A stretch of 64,000 bases of DNA from Cliona cf. orientalis (taxonomy: Eukaryota > Porifera > Demospongiae > Clionaida > Clionaidae): positions 5,639,000-5,702,999 of the forward strand of contig OZ005691.1 in NCBI GenBank assembly GCA_963930775.1. Reading direction: 5' to 3'. Shown here one piece after another: positions 21,198-32,322 of this stretch. Numbering within the stretch: position 1 is the first letter of the stretch; every line of letters begins with the position of its first letter. The position numbers and the translations under genes were made by a program. The notes under the pieces were generated by a model. The model was given only the letters and a program-made list of their open reading frames with translations, ran no database searches and was not told where the DNA came from.

Positions 21198-22776
21198 GAC
21201 CTTTGAACCCCGCGAGGAGGCTTTGTGGGCGTGGCAGGAGGTCAAAGGTGAGGCCATGTCCGTTAATGAGGCACTGTACGTACGCCAGTGCGATCGAGGG
21301 GACCGTACGGCTGGACGGAAGCTGACGATGGTTTGAAGCGGATATGGTTGCGATGACGTGTTGTTACCCCGCCCACACAGGAAATGAGGTGAGCTCTTGC
21401 GTGGGCGGTGTGGCAGAACGGCCTCCAAGTGTTTGTGTGTGTTTTGGCCTTGAGGAAGCTGTGTGTTTTAATTGGGGTTGATTGTGGGCTTCCGGTGGAC
21501 ATCCGGTGGCCAGTCGGCACTTGATTGAGAATGGTGGCCCTTGAGGCACAGGGTGGTGCCGTTTGGGGCGTGGCCTGGCCCCTCCCTTCCGGCTCGGCTT
21601 CCGATCCATGGAGGATATTAAATGAACACTTCCGGCTCTAGCAGCCACACCCCTGAGACCTGGGCAATTAAAAGGGCGTGGTTACACAACATGCACCTCA
21701 CTAATGACTTTGATGTGGTTTAGGTGTCATATTCCCCACCTCACGCCCACGCAATTTAATGGTACCTTAAGTCCAGAGAATTCATCTGACTGACTTCAGT
21801 GAACTATAATAGACTAAAAATCAGTCAGGTGAATTCTCGAAGAAGTAGAAGTTAGTGTAAAAAGAGCATAAGACCCTAGAGTTACTCATGGGAAGATTTT
21901 AAACCATCACAGCCTGGAGTTACTCATGGGAGGATTTTAAACCAGCACAACCTTGAGTTACTCTAGGGAATGTTTTAAACCATGGATGTTTGTCTAAAAT
22001 CCTCAGGTTTAAAAATAGTTGTTCCCTTATATAAGGGAGGATTTTACACCACTTCAAAATTGTAGGGTCTCACTCGTGTAATTTTCTACCCCATAGTATA
22101 ATATATTTCATATATATGGCACAATTTTAAACCACTTGCAGTAACCCAATATGATCTGGTTTAAAACAGTCCCACATAATATGAAGCTCCTAACTCACTG
22201 AAGAATCATTTTACATCTGAACCCTGACCTCACTTAAAATCCTCCCTTATATATAAGGGATCACAACTACACTCAGGCATAGTTTTACCTTCGAAAGTGG
22301 ATGGCAGTAGCGCTACGTAGCTTTGCCAGTAGCAGTGATGACCTTTGACCTTACGAGGGCGGGGCTGGTCTGCAAGCGGTGCTGGATATATATGGGAATG
22401 TACAAAATAAAAGGTGGGGCTGCACGTGTACTGCTCTACACGATTGCGTTCTTAGAAATTATTTCAGTAGTTAGGTAGCTCTCTCGACTACGTATGAAGC
22501 TATTCAAGGTGTTTCTGTTGTTTCTGCTTGGGGGGTGACTATCGGCTTAAGCCTGTTTCTTTAGAAGCATTCTCCCAGTTCTGTGGATGTGATGGAAGAG
22601 CTAGCTAACTTGCTGTTTGCGATAACTCAACCAGTCCTCCTTCAACAATCACACTTTACCAGAGGTACAGCCTTGCTGGTTGTCATTTTGTCCTTCCAGC
22701 GGTGATCATTCTACTTGAGTTGTTACAGAGGTCTGGAATATAAGACTGCCTATGTATACTGTTTATTAATTTTTAA

Positions 22777-23785
22777 GGTACCATTTAATTGCGTGGGCGT
22801 GAGCGTCAGGAATGGCTAATTCAATTAGCGAATCGTGAAGGGGCGTGGCCGAAGAGGCCATACGAGTGCTTTTGGTCGAAGGTGGGCGTGTCCAGAATCG
22901 GCCAGGGATGATTATGCGCGTGTAATTAGCGACCGGAAGTGGCCCCTGAAGAAAAGGCCGGTAATTGCCCACATCAAAGCAAGATCAAAGCATTCTTTCT
23001 TAACTATTAACCGCAACGACTTAAAAAAAAAAAAAAAAAAAAGCTTATTAGGCCTAATTAAGCATGTGGGCGTGTTCCTGGCACTGTGTGGAGTGTGTGC
23101 GTGTGCGTTAATGCAGGTTTTATTGCTTCCGATTGGGCGTGGCTTCACGGGCCAGTGCTTGGACATCGGCGCCTGGGACTAGGCCTCGGCGATAGGTGGG
23201 CGTGTCCCGGAAGCGGTGGCGACCTTTGAACCCCGCGAGGAGGCTTTGGGGGCGTGGCAGGAGGTCAAAGGTGAGGCCATGTCTGTTAATGAGGCACTGT
23301 ACGGCGGTGCGATCGAGGGGCCTGTACGGCTGGACGGAAGCCGACGATGGTTTGAAGCGGATGTGGTTGCGATGACGTGTTGTTACTCCGCCCACACAGG
23401 AAATGAGGTGAGCTCTTGCGTGGGCGGTGTGGCAGAACGGCCTCCAAGTGTTTGTGTGTGTTTTGGCCTTGAGGAAGCTGTGTGTTTCAATTGGGATTGA
23501 TTGTGGGCTTCCGGTGGACATCCGGTGGTTAGTAGGCACTTGATTCAGAATGGTGGTCCTTGGGGAACAGGGTGGGGCTGTTTTGGGCGTGGCCTGGCCC
23601 CTCCCTTCCGGCTCGGCTTCCGGTCCATGGAGGATATTAAATGAACACTTCCGGCTCTAGCAGCCACACCCCTGAGACCTATGCAATTAAAAGGGCGTGG
23701 TTACACAACATGCACCTCACTAATGACTTTGATGTGGTTTAGGTGTCATATCCCCCACCTCACGCCCACGCAATTTAATGGTACC
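22777..23785. mobile_element. GGTACC element, 1,009 bp, 4-bp TSD TTAA
   Basis: Terminal inverted repeats of about 30 bp (GGTACCATTTAATTGCGTGG and, at the right end, CCACGCAATTTAATGGTACC) lie between TTAA duplications (22,773-22,776 and 23,786-23,789). It is GC-rich compared with its surroundings and has an internal A-run (23,023-23,042). Its ORFs (such as 22,835-23,182) show no transposase motif and no recognised domain, so I treat them as chance frames. A copy of exactly the same length splits AP3 at 56,206-57,214. Confidence 0.88.
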
Positions 23786-23809
23786 TTAAAAATAATTATC
23801 AACCATAGG

Positions 23810-24198
23810 CATAGGCTCCAACTGTCCCTGAATCTCCGGGACAGTCCCGGATTTTTAGCAATTGTCCAGCGTCCCGGAAGGCTCTTCTATAATTGTATTA
23901 TTGGTCCCGGAAGAGGTCCAGACACTAGCATAAACACTGTAGTAGCAGGGCAACTAATCACTAATTGGTGGGAAAATGAACAAGCTGCTTGTGGTAGTGC
24001 CTTACAAACTTTGGTTTTTGCAGTAGCAACAGTACAAGAGGTCTACTAGGCTTGCAAATTCATGCTTATTCTGGGTATTGTGCTCATCAAATTCAATCAT
24101 ATTGGGTGTGGTGTGGGTGGAGTTTTAATTAATGATAGCCAGATCTAGTGGGTGTGGTCTATGTCCCTGGAGCTGTTCAGGAAAAGTTGGAGCCTATG
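23810..24198. mobile_element. 389-bp MITE, 6-bp TSD CATAGG
   Basis: The ends CATAGGCTCCAACTGTCC and (reversed) CATAGGCTCCAACTTTTCC form inverted repeats flanked by CATAGG at 23,804-23,809 and 24,199-24,204. The interior repeats the CCCGGA/GTCCCGGA motif. There is no coding capacity. The CATA terminus and 6-bp duplication are shared with the elements at 43,851 and 47,080. Confidence 0.65.
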
Positions 24199-24369
24199 CA
24201 TAGGGAAGTGTAGTTGAAAAGTGTTCACTTGTGTTGGATCAAGAATAGATATGAAACCTATTAGTATAGTGTGGAAGCAGTGCCCTAGTACTACAAATGC
24301 AGTAGAGAGCTATATAGAAGGAATAAAGACTGCAAAAGTGATACCCCTCAGTGCTTAAAGTTGGCAATG

Positions 24370-24860
24370 ATAAAGGTCTACAAGGTGGATAAAATAGCCT
24401 GCTTGCAACATATTGCTATAGAATTTGGAATTTCTTTGTTGAATCGATCTCAGACTGAAGAAGCAAGGAGAGTGGCAGCGGCAAAGAAGTCTCAGTAAAG
24501 AATGAAGCTGATTCCGGATAAAATAGCACAATTCAGTCCACCAGATCGCACTGACAACTTTGTAGTTAGCTCATCTAGAAGGAGAAGCAAACTCTCATCA
24601 CAAGAATGCACAAACAGCTGCAGTGGCCCTAAACGTCAATGTCAGAGAGTTGACAGAATTGAATGCATTCCCAACCAGCACCCAGAAGTCATGGGAAAGC
24701 GTGTTCGAATGAGGTTTGAAGAGGAGACTGGAGAACCGTGAGTGGTATGAAGGAAACATCATTATACTAGAAAGTATATAATAGCATTTATTTTCCATGT
24801 GATGGACGGATAGAGGAAGCATTGTTTGATGATGATGACATGGAAATAATCAATTAGTGG
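24370..24860 (+). pseudogene. Small coding remnant inside the large inverted repeat
   Basis: An ORF of 79 residues (24,502-24,741) is preceded in another frame by a coding-like stretch (KVDKIACLQHIAIEFG). It ends with GKRVRMRFEEETGEP, and after a 1-base shift continues EWYEG and then a DDDDMEII acidic end near 24,830. The 'VR-x-RF-EEETG-x-EWYEG' pattern resembles a Tudor/chromo-type barrel fragment, but I cannot assign it. It is likely captured or residual cargo of the element. Confidence 0.3.
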
Positions 24861-25053
24861 CTATACTCACTTCACAATGCCGCCAAGCACAATCATGCAT
24901 CAACAATCTCAAACTGTAATCAAGATGATTAATTATACTATACATCCTCGGTAATCTGCATAGCCAATACATTGCGATATTGGCATAATAGTAAATCATA
25001 ACTAAAATTTAATTACAGCACTAAATTAACAGGTATAATAATATATACACAAG

Positions 25054-25250
25054 AAGACACGCTGCACGTGCAGCCCCACCTTATTGTGCATCCAGCACCG
25101 CTTGCAGACCAGCCCCGCCCTCGTAAGGTCAAAGGTCACCACTGTATATCCAAGACACGCTGCACGTGCAGCCCCACCTTATTGTGCATCCAGCACCGCT
25201 TGCAGACCAGCCCCGCCCTCGTAAGGTCAAAGGTCACCACTGTATATCCA
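25054..25250. repeat. Tandem duplication, period 98 bp, containing DR1 motifs
   Basis: The 98-bp block starting AAGACACGCTGCACGTGCAG is present twice head to tail (25,054-25,151 and 25,152-25,249) at the inner end of the right arm. The left arm (around 22,325-22,440) has it once. Each copy carries AGGTCAAAGGTCA, a perfect DR1 arrangement. Confidence 0.85.
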
Positions 25251-25393
25251 AAGCTAGTGCTACTGCCATCCACTTTCGAAGGTAAAACTACGCCTGAGTG
25301 TAGTTGTGATCCCTTATATATAAGGGAGGATTTTAAGTGAGGTCAGAGTTCAGATGTAAAATGATTCTTCAGTGAGTTAGGAGCTTCATATTA

Positions 25394-25796
25394 GGCCACA
25401 CAAACTAAATTCACTGTTAAGCGTCACCGCCCGCATGCTATTTTGAAGATCCAGAAAAATTTTCATTATTCATTATTGATCACATGAACACTGCACAAAA
25501 CCTTCAAACGTTCGACATATATTATGCATAGCACGTCCAAAGCGTTTGTTTCCCTTCTAACGACACACTAACAAGTAGAAAACTTGCCTTAGACTCGCTG
25601 TCCTCAATGAAATACAACGAGCACGCGTGACCTTTAACCTTAGCATTGCTGTTAATGGTAAACCACGCCCCTTGAGTGAGGGGCGTGGCTCGCAATGACA
25701 AAGAAAATGGACAATGAATAATGAATAATGACCGCTCGCCCGCATGGAAATTGGAAAAAGTGGTGACGATAAACAGCGAATTTAGTTTGCGTGGCC
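25394..25796. mobile_element. Harbinger-like MITE, 403 bp, TSD TTA
   Basis: The left arm of the large repeat reads CATATTATGTGGG (reversed) with no gap, proving the empty site. Here TTA is duplicated (25,391-25,393 and 25,797-25,799) around about 36-bp inverted repeats beginning GGCCACACAAACTAAATTC and GGCCACGCAAACTAAATTC. The 3-bp TTA target is the hallmark of PIF/Harbinger. The interior has GAATAATGAATAATG repeats and no transposase. Confidence 0.85.
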
Positions 25797-25885
25797 TTAT
25801 GTGGGACTGTTTTAAACCAGATCATATTGGGTTGCTGCAAGTGGTTTAAAATCATGCCATATAGCTATATATGAAATATATTATC

Positions 25886-27236
25886 ATAGAGTCGGTAGAC
25901 TCTATAAGTAGGGATGGCACGGATACTCCATATATGTAATACATTACAAAAATCCAAGTATCTCAAAACAGGTAACTTTTTGAAATTTCTAAGTGTCAAA
26001 ATCAGAATCTACAGCAAATTATCTATCCAACAAGACCAAGATCATCCATCAACTCAATTGTATAGGCCAGAACCAGATGTTCAAAAAAATAGCCATTTCT
26101 CATTCTTTCTTTCTTTCTTTCTTTCTTTCTCATTTCCAGGGCTAACTCAAGACTCTCTGGACCTCTCACCTTGGTTCTCACATAAATCCACTCTATTTTG
26201 TAGCGCGCAGTGCAGTGGCTCGCTAGTTTTGCGTTATCTCTACAGTCACGTAATGGTGGGTGTGTACGGCGCGTTAGTAGGGGGGGTGTCTGATACGCCA
26301 TTTTTGTCATCTAATGCGCATGCTCATAATGTGTTGCCATGGTGAAGTCATGTGACTGTAGTCAGCGGCGCGCGCCACCGCCGCTAGCATGGCACTAGCA
26401 AGCCAGCTAGCTAGCTAGCGCCTCGAACCAAGCTAGCTTAGCCTAGCTAGCCATAGCCAAGCGCCAGGCTCTCCCGCGCGAGCTAGGCCAGCGCGAGCGC
26501 GATAAAGCGAACCTAGTTAGAGAGTAGCGTGTGCAGCACTAATACTGCGCTGGGATATGGAGACTCGAGGCCTCGAGTCAACGTACGGGCGCGGCACGAC
26601 CCACTGCAATCGGTATAACAGCCAACTCAGTACTCAGTGTCAGTAGTGACAAAGATAGTCGATAAAATCAATAATAGCTATACTCTGAGTACTATAGTCT
26701 CATCGACTTTATCGGCAATACGCTAGGCAAGTTAACGAGGGGCGTGGCTACCACTTTACGCGCACGCGCGAACTTCGGCACCACCCATCTATACTTAACT
26801 TTATGTATATATAGTTGCACTCATGCAATAAAAAAGAGCAGAAACAAGTGTAAAAACAATTGAATAAAATTGAAGGATGAAGTAGGGATGGCAATGCCAA
26901 AAAGCACACAAACAAGATTTTTAGGGATAAGAGACAATCATAACCACTATACATCCCTACGCTTGCTTTTTGAGTAGCATGGGGATCATAAATAGTCAAT
27001 AATAATATAAAAATTATGGATAGGGAGAACATTAATTTCTCCCACATGCAAATCAAGAACACTCCAAGGAGAGCATGAGTCGACATCAATATTATAATCA
27101 AGAAAAGCAAGCGTAGGGATGTATAGTGGTTATGATTGTCTCTTATCCCTAAATATCTTGTTTGTGTGCTTTTTGGCATTGCCATCCCTACTTCATCCTT
27201 CAATTTTATTCAATTGTTTTTACACTTGTACTAATA
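25886..27236. mobile_element. 1.35-kb composite insertion in the right arm, containing a foldback
   Basis: Placed by comparison with the left arm (GAAATATATTATACTATGGGG). It contains a (TTTC)n tract at about 26,105-26,130, a GC-rich stretch at 26,365-26,530, and a strong foldback at 26,837-27,231. The foldback has arms of about 130 bp (ACAAGTGTAAAAACAATTGA, GTAGGGATGGCAATGCC) around a loop of about 125 bp. No convincing coding region or clean terminal repeats of the whole insert are visible. Confidence 0.55.
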
Positions 27237-27375
27237 TGGGGTAGAAAGTTACACGAGTGAGACCCTACAATTTTGAAGTGGTGTAAAATCCTCCCTTATA
27301 TAAGGGAACAATTAGCTATTTTTAAACCTGAGGATTTTAGACAAACATCCATGGTTTAAAACACTCCCTAGAGTA

Positions 27376-27456
27376 GTCTATCAAGCTAGACCCCTTTTTC
27401 GCCCGACGACCTTGGGTAAAGGTCGTCGGGCGAAAAAGGGGTCTAGCTTGATAGAC
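27376..27456. mobile_element. Perfect 81-bp hairpin element at a TA target
   Basis: Two perfectly complementary 38-nt arms (outer end GTCTATCAAGCTAGACCCC) surround a 5-nt centre (GGGTA). The left arm of the large repeat gives the empty site GAGTAACTC; here TA is duplicated (27,374-27,375 and 27,457-27,458). It is in effect nothing but inverted repeat. Perfect pairing means it is very recent or maintained. Confidence 0.9.
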
Positions 27457-27572
27457 TAACTCAAGGTTGTGCTGGTTTAAAATCCTCCCATGAGTAACTC
27501 CAGGCTGTGATGGTTTAAAATCTTCCCATGAGTAACTCTAGGTTTTTTCTCTTTTTTTACACTGTTTTATGT

Positions 27573-29105
27573 AGGACCACCAGCCTGACAGTTGAATCAT
27601 GAATAATAATAATTACTATGAACCCTTGACCATTTCCCCGCACAGTGTAATGGTGCATGTGGTAAAAGGTCGTCTATGGAATGCATACACATCGATCGAT
27701 GCTGGCCCCAGAAATCATGGAGATGGCGTCTAAGATCGACTCTCAACCAAGGCTTGATAGCGACAAGTTTCGGTACCCAAGTTCAATCACAGCGACAAAC
27801 TCGACAGCACAGTATTCCTTCCGAACTTCAGGTTGGTAGCGCTGCTGCAGTCGCGCGTGGGCCAGCCCCTTGTGACGATGCGTGCTATATACAAGGGTGT
27901 AGATAATGGGGGGGCTAGGGGGGCTGAAGCCCCCCCCCCCCCCAAGATTTTTCACCATAAACTATGTACAACCAAGGGCTTATCAAGCCGTGGTTTAATA
28001 AGCCCTTGGTTTATTTTTGCCAAAAGGGACGAACCACTCTCTCATTAATTTATTTATAACACCACTGCCATGGTGGGAAACCATTAATAAGTAGGTGTGG
28101 TCAAAAAATTGGGCGTGGCAACACAAGCCCCCCCCCCCCCCCCCCCACTACGATATATAGCGCAAGGCTACCTTTTTAACCCTCGGCGCATGCGCGAGGG
28201 TTACTGTAGTTGGTTTGTCTGTCTGTCTGTCTGTTACCACGCTAGCTGCTACATACCTCGTTTGCGAGTCCAATTTGCGGTATTGCAAGGTTCCTTATGG
28301 CGTTCCCAATTCATGATTGTGTGGATTTCTCCGAAAACGCTTTGTTCGCCAGTTTTGGCGTCATTTGCCGATTCTAAGCTTCTTGACTTTGCCCGAGTTA
28401 GCGATAGCATGACTTAACGTATAAATAGGTTGCGCACTATATACGGTATATACGTCTACAACCCTCAGCGCATGCGCAGTTGCATCAATCCCGCCCCTCA
28501 GTAGCGATGTCCAACCTCGAATTTTCACCAAATTTTCCGCAGGATGTTTTTGAGGAAAACACAATTGTTTTAATACCAGAAGATAGCTCTCCGTGAGCGC
28601 TGTCCGATGGTTCTTGAAACGCGATCGTACATAAAACCGTGCTGGAGTCACGCCCACTTGAATTTATCCCATAGAGAGTTAATACAAACGAAAACGAGAC
28701 TAACAGCAATTCCGCTGAATCAATTTGCACGGTTCAGCCATCAAACGATAGTCCATTCAATGAGCTATCTGATGCAATTTGTTTCGTGAGCGTACTTCTA
28801 ACCAGAGCCGAGATATTTTCGATCAACTGGAGGCCCTTGGAGGTTGGATATCGCTACCCTCAGTCCACCAGCGAGCTTTTAACAATCGTGGCTTCTTCAA
28901 GTTCAATTCTAAGCGGCTTAGCTGCCTGTATTCTTGTGGTACCCTTTGACTCTCTGGCTTGTATGCATGCATGGAATTACAGTGCTTGAAACCAAGTGAG
29001 TTGCGATAATATTGGACATGCAATGTTGCTCAGTGTACTTCAGTCTTGTGCCAAGGCTTTGCATCATAGTCCTTCTATATAGTTAAGATGTAGCTAGCTA
29101 AGTCC
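27573..29105. other. Repeat-rich region without a confident gene
   Basis: 27,573-27,640 is a fragment of the unit spacer (GCTGAATCATGAATAATAAT-like). Homopolymer-rich segments follow (GGGGGGGCTAGGGGGGCTGA at 27,909; C tracts at 27,932 and 28,131), then a region with CTCGGCGCATGCGCGAGGG (28,181) and (GTCT)n at 28,216-28,234 resembling the GGTTTGTCTGT elements. Short ORFs at 28,200-28,990 have no recognisable domain. Confidence 0.4.
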
Positions 29106-29897
29106 TGTCATACAACTAATGGTCCCCCCTACAGGTGGTCCCCCCGGACCACATATGTTGCCATAGGTAGTCCCCCAGGACAAGTTGTGTTGCCATAAGT
29201 CGTCCCCCTAGGACAACTTGTGTCGTGGTAAGTGGTCCCCCTCAAACATAAGTGGTCCCCCCACATTTAGCAGTGGAACTAGCTGCGCAACACTTAAAAT
29301 GATAAGTGTCAATGTCAGTGTCATTCATAATAATGGAAATGCACTAGAGTTCTAACTTCTATAGAGCAAATACCTTGCGTGCTGCATCCTGCTGCAGCAG
29401 TATGGCTTGCGCTGTTGACGATCTTTACCTGCATATTGTGCTAGGTGCAATTGATAGGTGTGGCCAATAAAATGCGGTGTTTACGACGCTCGTGGGCCTA
29501 TTCAAAGCATAATATAGCAAGTTTTTCAACGAATTCATTGTGCTTAGGAGTTGCTCTGATGCCTAGATCTAGCGGTTTTCTCGGGTTTTATTGCTGACGA
29601 CGACAAGACAACAGACAACACGATTGCTCTCTAGTATACCCCTTGCGTGCGTTTTATCGTATCTTCCTATTTCACGGGAAGGCTAAATATCGACTCCTTT
29701 GCTAAACATCGATCCCTGTGCTAAATATTAATGTGTATGTAGTTTTGAGACAAATAGCACCCTATAGAGATATGGGGGACCACTTACTGCAGCGGGGGAC
29801 CATTTATGGCGCACATAGGATGTCCAGGGGGACCATTTATGATAACACAAGTGGTCCTGGGGGACCACTTGTGTAGGGAACCAGTTAACTCGTTACA
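29106..29897. mobile_element. Second copy of the 4-bp-TSD MITE family (TSD GTCC), 792 bp
   Basis: This is the reverse orientation of the element at 2,844-3,612: it starts TGTCATACAACTAATGG and ends CCAGTTAACTCGTTACA. GTCC is duplicated at 29,102-29,105 and 29,898-29,901. Subterminal arrays of AAGTGGTCCCCC-like units occur on both sides. The central part matches the other copy closely, including the AATGCACTAGAGTTCTAAC module. Confidence 0.88.
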
Positions 29898-29990
29898 GTC
29901 CCCAAGAATTGGAGGTTAGGCTACAGTGAGGAAGGTTGAGTTGACGTCGACACCACTTGTGACAGTGTGGAGTTCGATACAACACGCTAG

Positions 29991-30331
29991 CAAGGGCGGA
30001 GAACAGGTAGCAAAAGTGGGGGGGCTCACACCTTTGACTGTGTACTGTGATAACTGTTAGGCTGTGGGCATGAACCCACAGCCCACCTAGGGGGGTCTGG
30101 GGGCATGCCCCCCCAGAAAATTTTGGAAATTTCGACTCTCTGAGAGCGTTTCCGATGCAATCTGGCACCAATTTTTGGACTGATTTTAGTAGCAATTTTT
30201 ACTTTAGCACTCTTTGCAAACACCTAGAATTATGACAGAACTATGTTGCTGTAATTTTGTAGTATGGGCATGTGATAAAATGGGGGGGCTCAGCCCCCCT
30301 TGTTTCCAAAGTGGGGGGGCTGAAGCCCCCC

Positions 30332-30363
<32 letters not shown>

Positions 30364-30379
30364 CATTTCTCCGCCCCTG
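29991..30379. mobile_element. hAT-like MITE, 389 bp, 5-bp TSD GCTAG
   Basis: The ends CAAGGGCGGAGAA and (reversed) CAGGGGCGGAGAA are flanked by GCTAG at 29,986-29,990 and 30,380-30,384. The inside is rich in GGGGGGGCT blocks and ends in a long C tract (30,337-30,364). It is the same class as 6,809-7,154 by its ends and 5-bp duplication. Confidence 0.75.
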
Positions 30380-30384
30380 GCTAG

Positions 30385-32322
30385 GATTGTTGCTGCTATG
30401 AGCTGTTGAACCGTCTTGAATAACACTGCTGTGCAAGTATAACATTAGCCTCATCCCTGTCTGGCCCTGGCCCCAGCCCTTTAGCTGCCCCCTTTTCTGC
30501 ATACAACTGTTGAAGCATGTAGCTAGCTTAAATGCCATGCAGCGCGCCGAGGGTTTTGTGCTCGAGAGAGCTCTAGTTTTATCCACGGCATTACGTAAGC
30601 CAAGAAAACACGTGAAGTTCAACCAACAGTGCTTCTCAGAGAAAGTAGCGCTCAGCTTGTAATGTATTCGCTGGATACACGCGTAAGATACTCTACATAT
30701 TTACTGATTTTTAAGTCCCAGAAAGGCTCCAGTGAGGCCCTGGATTCTTTCATAATTACCTCATAGGTTGCATCATAATTTCATCATAGATTACACCACA
30801 ATTAACTCATAACCACAGAAAAGTAAATTGCTACTGGGGAGATAATCACTGAAATCAGTCAGATGAATTCTTGGGACTAAACCAGTCATAATATTAATAT
30901 TATTATCATAGTATTATTGTAGACCGTAATAGCTAATCTTTAATAGTAAACCACCGGTGCACGTGGAGAGGGGGAATTCACCTGACTGCATGCAACAACA
31001 TTTCCACCCTAGTGAGTAACCTCTGGCTCTTGTTCGTGCTGATAAGCATCAATGAGCAATGTGTAAGGGTAGATACATTTAGGGCACACAATTACAAGTA
31101 GCTGTCCGAACACATGTAAAATTGAAATGGCTGCACTCTATGATAGTGTAACTGAGTCTCCTCATGTCTCATATTATTGGTTTTTGTTAACATTATAGCC
31201 GGTTCAACTTGAGCATAATGGGAAATGTATTGGGAATTATAGTTGCACTTCTGGAGCATTATTAGGGATTTTTTGAGCATTTAAGAATAGAATTATAGGC
31301 CAAAAAATTAGCCTAGCATAATTTACCTACCCTTATACTCAGTGATAGCAATGTGTATTGGTTAACTACTCATGTCATGTCTATCTCTATCACGGCATTA
31401 TCTACAATCTTGTGAATTTATGTAGCTCTAGATTCTCACTGAAGACTACTGGTATCTGGTGACACTTCATTGTACATGACATAATATGTACCGGCATTGA
31501 TCACCTTTTTCTATGAAATGAATGATCCATATTATGATAGAACCTTGCCACTGCTGAGTATCAATCAAGATATAGCTGTACCTAGTAATGTTATTCTTAT
31601 TCTGATGTGGTCACTGCAATAATAATAATGATATTATTAGTTGACCATTTCAAACAAGTCATAACAATTTATACAATGGAATAATACAAAATTAATGTGA
31701 TGTCAGATTGAATGAAAGATACTAAAAAGTGACCTGACATTGAAAAAATGCATGATTATGAAGACCATACTCTATTCCCAGCTGCTTTCTGAGTGCTCTC
31801 TTTCTAGCCATTGGCCTGAGACTGGGCCACTGACTGTACAGAAATAATATACTACCTCATACCAGCAGATGACCCTCCCAACTGTCCTGGAGATCTCTGC
31901 CATTGATTTTTAATAATAATTATTATTATATAGTTTCTTTTCTTTCCCGCCTGATTTCTCTATATCATACATTGTCATCAACTAACTATAGCTGATAGTT
32001 AGATATGTGCTATAGCTGAAATTGGTCAAACTGTACGATGGAAGTCATAAACCAATGGATACAGAAATGTGATATATAGCTACATACATGTGTACCTCAA
32101 AAGATCAGGCATGGTGGGTATAGGTCGTCACCCGCCTTGCTCGATGTGCTTGAGCATGCGCAGTCGGTATGGACACTACGTAACCTCTGGATTCTAGTAA
32201 ATCACATGACTAGTATCATAATAATATTATCATCATTGTACATAACACTTGACTTTGTTTGATATCGCAGGTAGCTAACTAGCTACGTATAGCTAGTGTC
32301 ACCAAGCTTTGTACGGTCAGAA
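30385..32322. other. Spacer before PmpA2, including a small element at 31,066-31,346
   Basis: From about 30,840 this matches the spacer before PmpA3 (48,280-49,970). An insertion at 31,066-31,346 starts AGGGTAGATAC, contains AATTTACCTACCCTTA near its right end, and is flanked by AGCAATGTGTA on both sides, a direct repeat of 9-11 bp. The related, longer copy is at 48,510-48,991. The conserved Pmp upstream block lies at 32,111-32,168. No gene is seen at 30,385-30,840 apart from short chance frames. Confidence 0.5.

Larger units (their letters stand above)
20503..21766. mobile_element. Left-truncated copy of the GGTACC element, carrying a nested element
   Basis: From AGCTAATTAGGCTTAATTAA (20,503) to AATTTAATGGTACC (21,766) this follows the right three quarters of the 1,009-bp element at 22,777-23,785. 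Its left part is missing, and the poly(A) of the preceding repeat joins exactly at the internal A-run of the element. That suggests recombination or insertion at the A tract. A 509-bp element is inserted inside at 20,689-21,197. Confidence 0.75.
21842..27572. repeat. Long interrupted inverted repeat (large element, arms ~600 bp)
   Basis: The left arm (about 21,860-22,440: GAGTTACTCATGGGAAGATT, ATAAGGGAGGATTTTA, TTCGAAAGTGGATGGCAGTA, GGTGGGGCTGCACGTG) reappears reversed in three blocks: 25,054-25,393, 25,797-25,885 and 27,237-27,545. The gaps in the right arm are a 403-bp Harbinger-like MITE, a 1.3-kb insert and an 81-bp hairpin. The interior (22,440-25,050) holds a GGTACC element, a CATAGG-TSD MITE and a short coding remnant. 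The outer flanks match the intergenic GAATTCACCTGACTGAC region, so the whole was inserted into a copy of that spacer. Confidence 0.7.

Noticed and set aside
32296-32322. GTG start of PmpA2 (and at 49950 for PmpA3)
   Set aside because: Non-ATG start with a hydrophilic extension; the internal ATG gives a normal signal peptide and is shared by the paralogs.
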